Source of the DNA: Paroedura picta
Taxonomy: Eukaryota > Chordata > Lepidosauria > Squamata > Gekkonidae
DNA length: 64,000 nt
Direction of reading: 5' to 3'
Assembly (NCBI RefSeq): GCF_049243985.1
Contig: NC_135376.1
Span: forward strand, 39,165,001-39,229,000
Of this stretch, positions 12,201 to 23,504 are shown in pieces. A program made the translations under genes and the position numbers. How positions within the stretch are numbered: the stretch's first letter is position 1; the number at the start of each line of letters is the position of its first letter. The notes below the pieces were generated by a model. The model worked only from the letters and a program-made list of their open reading frames with translations. It was not told where the DNA came from and ran no database searches.

Positions 12201-13784
12201 CCAAATTCCTTGACTACTCCCTGCCATTGTGAGGCTCAGCTGGATCTTGCTTCAGCTGCAGCAGCTCGGACACCAGCTAGGGGAATAAAAGAGGAGAGAG
12301 ACAATCTTTGTAGTGATGCAGATAACAGCTGGTAAAGAATCAGGCAGAAGAAGACGACAGTGGTTGGTGCCAGGCTGCTTGGAGATGGACCTTTAATCTA
12401 CCACAGGAGCTTGCCTGTTGAGACCACACTGTGCCCAGGCAAACTGGAGATCTCTTGGGAACCCTCAGCGGCAGCATATCACCCAATGGACAACATTCAT
12501 GTATGCAGAGGAGCAAACTGGGGTCAGGAGGACCACCCAGCCTGACTGAGCATACCTGTTCTTGTGTTGCCTCACCCCATTTATAATCCCCACCCAGTAG
12601 CATGAGGCCACGTACTCAGAACCACACACATTGAGGGGAGAGGTACCACAGCTTTAATGATCTCCTTTACCTATAAATTTTCCTTAATTTAAAGCTTTTT
12701 TTTTCTTTTTTTTACTTTCCCATTCCTACCACCAGTAAGCAAAGACAGTTTTTACACATGAAAGACGTTTGGATAACAATCGATGAACAATTGTAATGTT
12801 ATATTTACACGTTTTTTCACCCCTCCTGACGTCATAATTCAGTTAAATTGGCCATAATTTGAAGTGAATCAATAGCTGAATAGCAAGATTTCTGCCCTTC
12901 ATACAGGCCATACTTGGCCTAGCTGTTCTATTTAAGAAAGCATAAACACACTAGTTTAGGCTGTTTATGCAATCCTGCTTAAAAGTGGAATATTGGACTT
13001 AACCCCCCACCTCCAGCTCCCTGTTCAAGAACTCCGCATGCACGTTTATAGCTCTTTTCAATGTGGCTGTTGGGACCCATTTTCCTTTCCTCCTACCCCT
13101 ACACTTACTAGTCCAGGTTTTGGATCCACCCCTCATTGCACCCCATGTAACCACCTTTCATCCTGCTTCCCTTTGCACCAGGGTCCAACTCAAATATCCT
13201 AACCTTTAAAAAAATGCAGCAAATGATGCTATTCACTTTCCAGCTGGTCACAGCGAAAAAGAATACTGTTACATCTACTATGCTCATGCAGTAGGTATTC
13301 TATGGTTGTTGAAGACAGTTTTACCCTTTGAAAAGGAAATGTCAATCACAGCTGAAGACTCAGGATCCTCACCTTTCCTTGGCAGAAATGGCACAGATTG
13401 ATTGATACCAACCTGAAATGCTAATGGCACCTGGAATACAAATGGCATTTCCTTGTCTTCCACATTTGATGTTTCCAATGAGAGGCACCAGCCAAGCTCA
13501 AAGCTGTCTCTTCACACATCATGCCAAACTTTGTTCAGGATCCTGATTTATTTTACCTTCATTTATACTAAGTCTTACTACAAGCTCCCACTATTGCACA
13601 GTAGAGCAGTGGGAGCACTGTGTGTGTGTGGAGGGACACACAAGCATCACATGACATGACATCACCTATGGTCATGTGCCTGAAAATTATATTACAACAT
13701 TGCATGATGTTCCGGGAATTTCCCAGATCTCTATGGTGCAAACCAAAACTCCCAGAGGTTGCCAGCCACTTTCCCAGGATTAGA
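12201..13784. other. no recognised gene
   Basis: Frames at 12340-12603 (minus) and 12360-12545 (plus) look open by chance: no domain, no matching splice borders. T-rich tract near 12696-12715. Confidence 0.4.
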
Positions 13785-13912
13785 TCCCACTTTTCTTCCC
13801 AATGGGGATTCATAATGGATTACAACATTCTCTTCTTCTCCATTTTATCCTCACTATAAGCCTGTGGAAGGGGGGGGGGGTAGGCTGACAGTTTGGATCA
13901 CCTACAGGTCAA
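13785..13912 (-). mobile_element. tRNA-derived SINE tail fragment
   Basis: CTTCCCAATGGGGATTCATA, then TCTCCATTTTATCCTCACTA and GTAGGCTGACAGTTTGGATC match the reversed 3' half of the Sauria-type SINE also seen at 5575. The tRNA-like head is missing and a poly-G run interrupts it. Confidence 0.5.
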
Positions 13913-14373
13913 AAACGCAAATGAGAACGATAGACTATGACTTGCCTGAATATCTTGAAACTGAAATCATACTTTGGACTTTTAAAATACAGCTTGATAT
14001 GATGTCTGGATGGACCCTTTATGAGGACTTGTGGTAGTTTTGTGTTGAGATAAAAACACAATTAGTCCTAAAATCACACTGCCTGCTTTATTACTACTTA
14101 GCTCAAGGGAGCCTACCTGACCCCAGGGTGTGGCCTGCCTGTGATTTTTAGCAGAAAATGTTTTGAGCAGGTTAATTTTGAGCAGATTAATTCCTCTACA
14201 ATTACCTCATGAAGCTGAGGCATTATGAGGAATTACTGACAAGCAACTGTCCTGTCAGGGTGGCTCCTTTTTTGAGAGGAACTGATTGAGGTGTCGGGGG
14301 AGACTGCCCACTAATAAGACACAGCAGCCCTGGAATTTTGTGGATGAGTACTTGAATTCCAGAGCCATACCAA

Positions 14374-14465
14374 TGAAGAGTCTGACCAAGGGAGCTTTGA
14401 CTCTCAAAAGCTTCTACCTTAAAATCTTCTCTAAGGTGCTCCTAGATTCAAATCTAATTGTTCTA
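14374..14465 (+). repeat. reptile interspersed repeat fragment
   Basis: GAAGAGTCTGACCAAGGGAG followed by AAAAGCTTCTACCTTAAAAT and AAGGTGCTCCTAGATTCAAA is a phrase that recurs in squamate genomes and is related to pieces at 10284, 54000 and 59673. The parent element type is not clear from the sequence alone. Confidence 0.45.
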
Positions 14466-14849
14466 CCACAGAACAACATGGCTGCCCTCTGAAACAGAAC
14501 TACCCTGAAATTTCAGGCTATGCAGCCAAACACTGGGTAATGTTGGTCTCTTGGTTGTGAAAGTACATTGGCTGTCATGGAGACACATCTGCTGCTGCTG
14601 CTGCTCCCACCACCACCACCGTTCCAGGCACTTCAGGGAGGAAGGCCTGCATCTGGGGCACTGCAGGTGGAAAAGCTGCAAAGAGTCAAAGATCACCTCA
14701 CCCACAAGTTACCCATTCCCATGGTAGCAGCCATCAGGGTTTTATTAGCTACGATTGCATATAACATGACAATTGGCTGTCAATGTGTATACTGATTTAA
14801 GGGTCATGCTAGCTCAGCATGAATTTCCCCCCCTTTTCATTGGTGACAT

Positions 14850-15065
14850 GTATAGGTGGAGATGTCCTGGATGTCCCAGGCTGCCCCAGTCTCATCAGAT
14901 CTTGGAAGTTCAGCAGGTTCAGCCCCGTTTAGTACCTGGATAAGAGAGCACCAAGGGAGTCCAAGGCTGTCACACAGAGGCAGGCAATGGCAAATGACAT
15001 CTAAACACCACTTGCCTGGGAACACCATGGGATTCCCATAAATGGGGTGCAACTTGGCAGCATTT
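14850..15065 (+). mobile_element. 5S rRNA-derived SINE (5S-Sauria type)
   Basis: The head TCTCATCAGATCTTGGAAGT then TTCAGCAGGTTCAGCCCCG and TTTAGTACCTGGATAAGAGA follows 5S RNA from the A box to the C box with substitutions. The tail has GAGGCAGGCAATGGCAAATG, GCCTGGGAACACCATGGG and CCATAAATGGGGTGCAACTT, as in 5S-Sauria elements. Confidence 0.82.
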
Positions 15066-15376
15066 TCCACCACACTATATTAAAAAGCAACTTCTTTTAA
15101 AATGTAGCTTATCATACACTATCAAAGTAAAAATAAACATTAAGGCCCCTTGGGCTCATGGAATCTGCAGTTCTTTAGATCCTGGATATTTATTAGCATT
15201 TAGTTGCACAACATGCAAGAGCAAGTATTTACATATCCCCACACTCATTTACAGCCACTGAACATCAGTCACATGAAGACAAGCCATGCCTTTGCTGCTT
15301 TTCATCTGTTCCTCTGGCTGTTCAGGCGGTTTCAACCCCTGCTCCACCCCCCAGCACTTCACTCATTCCTTTAAGG

Positions 15377-15680
15377 CAGCGGCCCCCAACCTTTTTCGGG
15401 CTGGGCGAGGGGGGGGGGGAGAGGAAGGCCTGGACACTGGCATGGACAAACATACATGCACAGAGCTGCCACACCTGCATGTTTGCACCTCCCCCTCCCC
15501 CTTGCAGCACGGCACTCGCTGTGCCGGGAGTGATCGACCGCTTTGCTGGCCGATCGATCCCAGCGGAGTGAGCATCGTGCTACGCGGGGGAGGGAGTCGC
15601 CTACCTCCCCCCGCTGCGGCCCGGTGCTGAGGGTTTCACGGCCTAGTACCGGTCCACGACCTGGGGGTTGGGGACCCCTG
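15377..15680. mobile_element. hAT non-autonomous element, GC-rich
   Basis: Starts CAGCGGCCCCCAACCTTTTT and ends GGGGGTTGGGGACCCCTG. Perfect 8-bp duplication CTTTAAGG at 15369-15376 and 15681-15688. The 304-bp body is GC-rich with poly-G and CCCC tracts and no transposase frame; several chance open frames on both strands lie inside it. Confidence 0.88.
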
Positions 15681-15762
15681 CTTTAAGGTGCATCCATAAA
15701 ACAGGGTAAACACATGTAAATATAGGAAAACCAGTGTTGTGTGTCATGCATACTGTAATAGT

Positions 15763-15900
15763 CTTCACAGTGTTGAATTAGGATTTGGAAGACATGGGTT
15801 TAAATCCTGCTCAGCCGCAACGTTCACTGAGTGCCTTTGGGCTAGTCCCTCTAAGTGGCATAACTGAAAGTCAGCCCAAGGAGAATGATGACGCACAACC
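15763..15900 (+). mobile_element. tRNA-derived SINE, degraded head
   Basis: ACATGGGTTTAAATCCTGCT is a worn B box, followed by CACTGAGTGCCTTTGGGCTA, which is the standard sequence after the tRNA-like head in Sauria-type SINEs. Tail part is lost. Confidence 0.5.
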
Positions 15901-16184
15901 TGGCAGAAATTGAGGGGGTCATGTCACTCATTCCATTACCCATTTTGAATCCTAGTTTGCTGTTTCCTTCCTTGAGAAGCCTGCAGTTTTCGTTCTGATG
16001 AAACATGAAAAACTAAACTTTTTTAAGCGGGGAGGGGGGGGAGAATTTTCTACTTAGTCATGAATTCTTTTGGCAGCTGTAACCTTGCTCTGTGAAATGA
16101 GAGTAAGTGTAGTTACCCTTACCATTGCTGAGTTGACAGAAGTCAGATTAGGACCTACCTTTAAGATTAGCAGTTCTGGCATGC

Positions 16185-16315
16185 TGCTTAGTGACTAAGA
16201 CAGAGCACTAGTCCCTGGTGCAAATCTCACCAAGATAGCATTTTGGTCTTTTGGCATCACCCCTCTTCTATATAAATGAAAAGCAATACTAGCCTACCCT
16301 GCAGAGTTTGACTAG
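16185..16315 (+). mobile_element. old MIR/CORE-like SINE
   Basis: TTAGTGACTAAGACAGAGCA resembles a decayed tRNA-like head, and GGCATCACCCCTCTTCTATA with ACTAGCCTACCCTGCAGAG resembles the MIR-type 3' segment. High divergence makes this tentative. Confidence 0.35.
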
Positions 16316-16440
16316 TGGTCTATTCATAATCCTGTCTCACATACTGGCCAGTTCCTCTGGAGAGCCAACAACTGGGCACAGAGACAGAGGCCTTCCAATG
16401 ATGTGGCCTCCTGACATAATTAGACTTATTTGTATTTGCT

Positions 16441-17290
16441 TTTATTGACCACCACTCCTGGACCCTGCCAGCTCATGGCAGTTTACAATAAAAAATCCAT
16501 AAAAACACATAAAATTGCAATATTGATATTGCAAAATTGCCATCAACAATATTGATGGCAAAATCCAATCTATAACCTCCCACTCCACCATGCCCAATGA
16601 CAACACACAACGGCCCTCGGGAGAGGTAGTTCTTGCCCAGGTGTGCGGCATGTGGGGCTTCTACAGGAAGGGACCAAATCTTCCTTGCCCTGGCCTCAAC
16701 CCAATGCCTGGTGGAAGAGCTCCGTCTTGCAGGCCCTGTGGAACTGTGTCAGCTTGGTCAAGGCCCTTAACTCTTCTGGGAGCTCATTCTACCAGGTCAG
16801 AGCCAGGACTGAAAAAGCCCTGGCCCTGGTCGAGGCCAGGCATACCTCCCAGGGACCAGGGGCAACCAGCAGATTCAAACCCACAGAGCTAAGAGCCCTA
16901 TAGGGGAGGCATAAAGAGACAAGCGGGACCCAGGCCGCAGATGGTCTTGAAGGTAAGAACCAAAACCTTGAACCTGATCCGTAAGCTAATTGGTTACCAA
17001 TGCAGGCTGCCTCAGCACAGACTGGATATGAGCCAGGGAGGGGAGACGCGCTTTCTGATCCTGTCGCCTTTTACCCAGCCACAGGACCTCCATCTTGGAG
17101 GGGTTGAGTTTCAGGTGACTCTGCCAGAGCCAGCCAGACAGACAGACACTGCTTCCAAACACAAGGCAAATGTTTCCAGAGGGAATCCTGCCAGCCATCC
17201 ATCAGGAGAAAGAGCTGGGTGTCATCCATGTACTGGTGACATCCCAGCACAAAGCTCCGCACCAGCTGTGACAGGGGGCGCATATAAATT
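16441..17290 (-). mobile_element. L2-like LINE 3' fragment (reverse transcriptase end)
   Basis: On the minus strand the piece at 17200-17283 encodes GCHQYMDDTQLF, the reverse transcriptase active-site block (usually YADD in L2; here YMDD). Towards lower coordinates come phrases of the L2 C-terminal region ([14 protein letters not shown]-like) and a 3' tail near 16441-16500 with GTAAACTGCCATGAGCTGGC. The frame is broken in several places and the 5' part is absent, so it cannot make protein. Confidence 0.78.
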
Positions 17291-17295
17291 TTAAT

Positions 17296-18600
17296 CTAAT
17301 ATTTTTTTAAAGCCAACTATTCCTGTGGCCATCACTATAAACAAAATTTTCCTATTGTCTGTCCTGAATCTCCTGCCCAACACTTTCATTGGACGCACTC
17401 AACTCCTGGTGTTTGGGGGGAGGAAGAAAAAGTTTCTTCCAATAGCTTTACCCCATGACTTGTAAACTTCTATCATGCTCTTCATAAACAGAAAATCCCA
17501 GTCTCTTCAGCCTTTCCTCAAAGCAAAGTTTATCCAACTGTGAATAATCATCTCAGCTGCGTTCTCCTGTACTTTTTGAGATAGTGACCAGAACTGCACA
17601 GTAATTCAAATGAGATGGCATCATAGATATATAGAGCAGTGGTCCCCAACCTTTTTATCATCGGGGACCACTCAACACTTGACAATTTTACTGAGGCCCG
17701 GTGGGGGGGAGGTAGTTTACTCTTCTACTCTCAACCACTGCCCTAACGCTCTCTGATCGCTATGGTAATGTTTAAACATCCCTTCAAAATAAGATACAGA
17801 CACGGCACAACAATGAACATAAGGAACATTTTATTTTCATGGAAATTTTAACTCATGACAATGACAAATCAATGGGAACCCTGAGCTTGTTTCTCTGCAA
17901 CAAGTGATGGGAGACAATGACACCAAAAGTGTGTTGTAAAGGGCCAGGGGGGATGAATAAAGGGCCGGGGGGGGGGGTGAGAAGGCATTCTTTGTGGCCC
18001 ACCTCCAATTAGTCAACGGACCACATGTGGTCTGCGGCCCACAGGTTGGGGATCGCTAATATAGAGGACCATTATAGTATTGGCTCTTTTATTTGCGATC
18101 TCTTTCCTAATAATCTCCACCACTGTTTGCCTTTTTCACTGGCACACTGAGTAGACATTTTCACTGAGGTATCTCTTATGCTCCACAAGGTCTCTTTCCC
18201 CCCTTGGTCTCAGCATGTTCAGACACCCACTGCCATATATTTAAAGCAGTTTTGTTGTTGTTGCTCCAGTATACATTACCTTACATTCACCTCTATTGAG
18301 CTTCATTTGCCACATTGTCACACAAATTGTGGAAATCCTCCTGGAACTCTTCACGACCTTAGATTTTTCACCATCCTGAATAACGTCATGTCATAGGCAA
18401 ACTTGGCCAGTACACTGCTCACCCTTAATTTCCAAGCATTTATGAACAAATTAAACAGAACTAGCCCCAATACCGATCCTTGTGACCCCCCCCCCCCACT
18501 ACTAACATGCCTCCATTCCAGTAACTGGCCATTTATTCCTACTCTCTGTGGTTCAACCAACATTTTGTCTCATGACAGCTACTTACTCAGGAGTCTCTGG
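17296..18600 (-). mobile_element. CR1-like LINE fragment split by a hAT element
   Basis: The minus strand around 18360-18560 encodes NGQLLEWRHVSSGG, GSQGSVLGLVLFNLFINA and VLAKFAYDMTLF, matching the CR1 reverse transcriptase blocks (usual PQGSVLGPLLFLIFIN and FADDTKLF; the active-site FADD is FAYD here). The rest, down to about 17300, is the CR1 3' part. A 422-bp hAT element at 17637-18058 splits it. The copy is truncated and dead. Confidence 0.78.
17637..18058 (+). mobile_element. hAT non-autonomous element, family A, copy 1
   Basis: Starts CAGTGGTCCCCAACCTTTTT and ends GGTTGGGGATCGCTA. Perfect 8-bp duplication ATATAGAG at 17629-17636 and 18059-18066. Full-length relatives are at 27755-28452 (minus, itself interrupted) and 38990-39421. 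It carries no transposase. It sits inside the CR1 copy, so it is younger than that LINE. Confidence 0.92.
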
Positions 18601-19904
18601 TGAATCTACAAAGCCAGCTAACTAAATTAGTCCTAAAGGACTATGGAAATCAGTTCCTAAGAACAGGGTATGGGGCCTGGACAGGTGGTTGTTTTCTTTC
18701 AGCGGGGCCATCATCCAGGACTAGATTCTGCTGTTCTTTCCTTTGTGGAACTTTCATTCTCTGTAGACAAGCTATAAGCACCACCATGTGGCTGAAGTGG
18801 TTAAAAGCATCATTCTCACTTATGGATGTTGAAGGATCTGCACTTTTTCTCATGCCATCCATATTGCCTGAGTAGCAGCCAGAGTTCACAACCAATATCA
18901 CTCCTCCACTGAAATAAATCGTTGTGTCCTAGGAAGTTTTTCTCAAGTACTTAGGCCACCTTGCAGACACACACGGTTTAAATTGGTTTTGAAAACCAAA
19001 TGAGAGAATTTTGCTACTTTCAAAGATGCAAAACTTACATATGTTATTGTACAGCTTTAACAAGAATCATGATTGTAAGAGTCTTAAAGAGAAGCATCCT
19101 ACTAAGTAGCTCATTTCTTGGGCATGAAGCTGGCCAAGCCTCTCTCAATTGACAAGTTGTGCCAGTAAGAATTGGTACAAAAGGAAGCAGTTCAGTCATG
19201 CCCGTCCTTGGGTACTAAGAGGACAAGATGAATTCATGGGGCTATTTATGAGAGGCAAGAGCACAGGTGTCCCTTCTTGGACCCCAGATATCAAAGACAG
19301 TTGGTAGAAGAGTGTGGTTTATGTACCTAGAAGAGTGTGGTTTATGTACCCAATTTCTAAAAACATGCACACAATATTAACATAGCCTGTTGGCTTGTTT
19401 TCCTTTGCATTTCTGGCAGGATTTTCTCCTATCCTGGCCACAAATTGGAACAGTGGGGAAAAATCAGCTAAGCAGCAGTTCACTCATTGTTCCATTTGGC
19501 TAGCACAAGGATCTGGACTTTAAAAGTTATAAAATACAACCACAAGCAAATTCCAAAGATTCAGGCAGATTCACACCACTTCAAGAAACAAGGTACTTGT
19601 AAAAAATAAGGCTTGCTTCAGGAACAACTGCACATGAACGTATTTGTAGACATAGCCAGGGAGGAGCATGAATCAGTTCACAAGACAAAATTCAGCATGA
19701 ATTTGTGGCCTCCAAATTGATGTACACAGAAGGTACCTTCCCTGAACATTTGCTAGACTTTTGTTTGGTTTATTTATTCACAATTTGGTCGTTCAGGTCA
19801 TTTAAAACGTAACAGCTGAGCAGGGCAGGTCTGCCCATCAATAGTTAGGTTTAAATGGCTATAATTTAACCTGTTTCACTGCCTTCACTTTCACGTTTAG
19901 TAAC
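18601..19904. other. no recognised gene
   Basis: No conserved exon on either strand. A short direct repeat of AGAAGAGTGTGGTTTATGTA occurs at about 19306 and 19329. Nothing else stands out. Confidence 0.4.
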
Positions 19905-20225
19905 AGCAGATGGGTGCACTCACCCCGCTGTTAGGCTGAAAAGGCTATGAGCCATTTCACTGGCTGGTTTTGCTTCCACCTGCTTGAAAGTGAGGGGAAG
20001 CAAAAATGACTGGTGAAATGTCTTCCAGCCATTTAAACCATTTAAACAGCCTGGTGGATCCACTGTTATTCAATCTGTCCATTCCCTCCCACCCCCAAAC
20101 TTCCAAGCATGGGGAAGCGAAACAGACTGTTGAAATGACTTTCAGCCATTTCAGCGTTAAGTGAATGGGCGCACCTGCCCTGCTGTTAGGCTGACATGGC
20201 TGTGAGCCATTAAACATTTACATTT
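19905..20225. repeat. degenerate tandem repeat, units of roughly 100-150 bp
   Basis: Phrases recur in order: GCTGTTAGGCTGA at about 19928 and 20182, GAGCCATTTCAC/GAGCCATTAAAC, GGGGAAGCAAAAATGACTGG versus GGGGAAGCGAAACAGACTG, and TTCCAGCCATTT versus TTTCAGCCATTT. This looks like two or three decayed copies of one unit. The minus-strand open frame at 19957-20217 is a by-product of the repeat. Confidence 0.6.
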
Positions 20226-21390
20226 TGCTCCTCCTACCTCGGGTTAATTGGCTACCATAGTTGGGAGAAAGGGAATCCAAACTGACTAGCTTGGTTCAGT
20301 AAAATACTGGAATTTTTAGATTTATGCCCATGCCTAACAGCTTTGCATAACTTGTGGCTTTTAAATCCTTCTACAAAAAGATTTTACAGTTGAAAATACA
20401 TTCATACATGGAAAGAACAGGCTGTTCCACTGTACAATTAAGGCAGTGATTACCAGAAAACATAATGGTTTCCATACCTCCTGAAAATTAGCTTTATGTT
20501 GTGTTTCCATCGAGGCAATTTTTCCACCTTCTTAAGACATGGATCCGGAAGCTAAGGTTTTTTTTTCCTTCTTAAATTCAGCCGCAGTAGCTGTAGTCAA
20601 TACAGTGGTATCCCAGGGGGATGTCCCTTATCTGTAAATATAGGTACTATGGATATCCCTCCATGCTGGAATTGACTATTCTTTTAAAATGCTTTATATG
20701 AGTACTCAGATCTGAATTTTGCTGAAAAACATCCTATATCAACACTCTTATACTGAATTTCCAGAACTATACAACATCAAAACTAGGACTCTTAAAGATC
20801 TGAATGGGAAAATTCCTTGTATTTATCCCACCCTGGCAGGTATCATAGTAAGAAGCTTTCTTTTCCTCCTTTTTACAACACAATAAGCATTGCCTTAGCC
20901 ACTGAGAGGATCCAGTGTACTTCCACTTCTTCATGTGCTTCTTCACCAGAATGGCACCTAAAATAATACCTTAAGTATGCAAAATGATCTGTAAACCATC
21001 AGCACCTCTTTCTAATTCACTTTCAGAAATGCAGCTTCCAGCACGACTGCAATGGTTTTTATAGCAGAAACAGGCAATACATCTATTTGCAATGCATTTT
21101 CCTTCTATAGGAACATCATAAGCAAAATTGAAAGTGTTACAAACAGGTGTAAATTGCAGTACATGCAAAAATTTTAAAGCTGCCATGCCAACTTGATTGT
21201 TGGGCGCACATATTTCTCTCATCATGCTGATAATCGTAAAGTCAGAACTGGGCCAAACAAAAGAAGCCAGGATATAAGATCAGCCTTGCCCTCAAGCTTC
21301 AACTGTTTTATGTGGTTCCAGCACTTTTAATATAACACTTAGTTCTTTCAAAGCAGCATGGGGGGGACCATAATTAATTTACGTTTCCCA
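20226..21390. other. no recognised gene
   Basis: A minus-strand frame at 20971-21225 (84 codons) is cysteine-rich in the middle (CIANRCIACFCYKNHC) but has no family match that I know, and I could not confirm coding exons around it. The rest is AT-rich with no recognised repeat. Confidence 0.35.
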
Positions 21391-21395
21391 TTTGT

Positions 21396-21398
<3 letters not shown>

Positions 21399-21441
<43 letters not shown>
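21399..21441. repeat. (TG)n microsatellite
   Basis: About 21 uninterrupted TG units. Alternating purine-pyrimidine, so likely length-polymorphic. Confidence 0.97.
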
Positions 21442-21443
<2 letters not shown>

Positions 21444-22124
21444 ATGAGTGTACACATGCACTGACACAGCACGTTCTGCCAGAAAAACAGCATTTGTTTG
21501 CATCCTTTTCAATGGCTGAAAAAATGAAGCCTAAAGCAAACAATCTAAACAGAAAGGTGAAACAACAGATTTAAAAGTTGCTTGCATGCATATTATTGTA
21601 ATACGTGTTAGAATAATCCTGGCACTTGACAAGAAACAAGTTCAATAGAAATACTTTTTTTACTGGGAAAAAGTTACACTGATCAGAGGTATTGCTGGGG
21701 GCTAGGGGATGTGGAGTCTTATCAGCTCAGCATTATTGTCAAAATCAAAAGGAATAAAGCGGGTGTTCCCCAACCTTTTGAAGGAAATAAAAGGGCTACA
21801 CCAGTCACAAGAGATAAAAAAAAATTAAAGCTAGGACTCATGGTGCAAAAGCAGGGGGAAAAATATTTTATTACTCATACCCCCCAAAAAAAGTACTCTT
21901 TTAATTAAATTCTTTTAAATTATGAACCAAGTCGTGTTGCGAGTTTATTTTACCTCTCTTCTGACAGTCTAAGGACAGGGTGAGCTCTGACAGTTTTGTA
22001 TGTGACTAATGTTTTGCAACCTGGATTTTGACTTTTAATATGTTTGATTTATTAATATAATTTTAAATATGCCAGTACCTGATTTTGCAACATCGGCTTG
22101 CATCTTAGTTTTAATCTCCCTCAA

Positions 22125-22250
22125 CATTTCTGAGCCTGCGAACACTTACTGGAATTCTAATACAGGGTGGTGGGCACAATCGCAAAAGAACTAGTATAGG
22201 AGGCAGAGCCAGCCACAAAATGGCTGCCACAGGAGACAAAGTCAACCATG
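22125..22250 (+). repeat. hAT-like fragment, CCACAAAATGGCTGCC family
   Basis: Shares TGAGCCTGCGAACACTTACT, ATACAGGGTGGTGGGCACAA and AGAGCCAGCCACAAAATGGC with the copy at 26039-26235. The phrase GTTCCCCAACCTTTTGAAGG near 21757 may be its far end. Ends are too worn to define a target duplication. Confidence 0.45.
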
Positions 22251-22713
22251 AAATGTGGCTGAAGAGAGGTTCAGGAGAGAGGAGACAGGTTATATATAAA
22301 ACTATAATAGCACCTCTTCAACACTTCAGGTAGAAATTCTGTTTAACAAGATGCCTTTTAATCCACACAGTCATTATGAAGCCCAGCTATGTAAAAGCCC
22401 CACCTATCTCCTAAAAGCACTTGACAGGCACCAGGAACAGTCTTGGCAAATGTCCTAGCAGACAGGGACCCTTGAAATAAAGGATGTTATGGTCCTGGCA
22501 CTGGAGCTGTACCACAGCCTTACATGAAGCAACTTTCAATTTAAAAGAGCAAGCAAATTTCCATACATCAGAGGGATGTGGTTGTTTTTTCACCATACAT
22601 TCAGAACTAATGGGAGAACAGGTCACTCCTCCCAAACAAGGTCGGCTCACAAATTATATAGCAAACATTGACAGTTAGTATGCAAACCAGTCTTTGCTGA
22701 ATATAGCCTGGTG

Positions 22714-22807
22714 TAGGGGTGGCCAAACTGTGGTCCTTCAGATGTCCAGGAACTACAGGTCATCATAGTCCATGAACATCTGGAGAGTCATAGTTTAGCC
22801 AGCCCTG
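22714..22807. mobile_element. palindromic hAT MITE, copy 4, old
   Basis: TAGGGGTGGCCAAACTGTGG at the left and an inverted, shortened right arm ending CCAGCCCTG. Flanks are GCCTGGTG (22706-22713) and GCCTAGTG (22808-22815). It is shorter and more diverged than the other copies, so the oldest of the six. Confidence 0.7.
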
Positions 22808-23214
22808 GCCTAGTGCCTGGTTTGCACCCATACTAAAGAATCACCAGGGTGCTGTTTCCTAAATTCTGCTTTACCCATTATAGTAGGAAGATAGAGTGAA
22901 GATCTGTGAACCTGTTTTTATGCCATAATGTGACCTTCTCCCATCATGTGTACATTGGACAACCACAATGGAGAGCTGCTTATCATGTAAACATTTGCAT
23001 TTAAATGCACACTCAGACAAAATGCCAGACAAAACAGCAGAGTGTCGTCCCGTCCCGTCCCCCGGTGGTTGCCCCAGCTTCTTGTCAGAGGTCAGGGGGT
23101 TCCTACTCTCCTGACTCTCCCGTAAGGTTATAAGACAGAGTTAGTTTGCAGTGTTTTGAGAACAGCATGAGTCTAGGGGCAATTGGGGAATATCTGACTA
23201 GTAGGGACCCAAAG

Positions 23215-23310
23215 AGTTTTTAGATTGGTTTTTATGTTTCTTGTTTTATCAGGGTTTTTACAATATTTTTACCACTTGCTGGTGATGTCTGGGAGAAAGG
23301 TTGGCATATA
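23215..23310 (+). mobile_element. LINE 3' tail fragment
   Basis: GGGAGAAAGGTTGGCATATA followed by AATATTTCAAGCAAACAG resembles the terminal segment of an L2/CR1-like LINE (AAGGCGGCATATAAATA). It lies below the candidate UBE2G2 poly(A) signals. Confidence 0.4.
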
Positions 23311-23409
23311 AATATTTCAAGCAAACAGATAATGCCTCTATATCACACATGTGCTACATAGTTTATTTTCTGTCCACACCTTTTCTGTGGACTCTGAAGA
23401 GCCCATGTT

Positions 23410-23504
23410 TTTATTTAGCTTTATTCCACATTTACTGTAACTTAAAGTCAGACTCCTTCCAAAGGTGCATTTTCAATAAAGTAAAATAAAATACGCCTTT
23501 TATT
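23410..23504 (-). terminator. candidate UBE2G2 poly(A) signals
   Basis: AATAAA on the minus strand at 23410-23415, 23420-23425 and 23499-23504, about 1.9 kb past the UBE2G2 stop codon, a plausible 3' UTR length. Transcript ends are not visible in DNA, so this is a guess. Confidence 0.35.
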
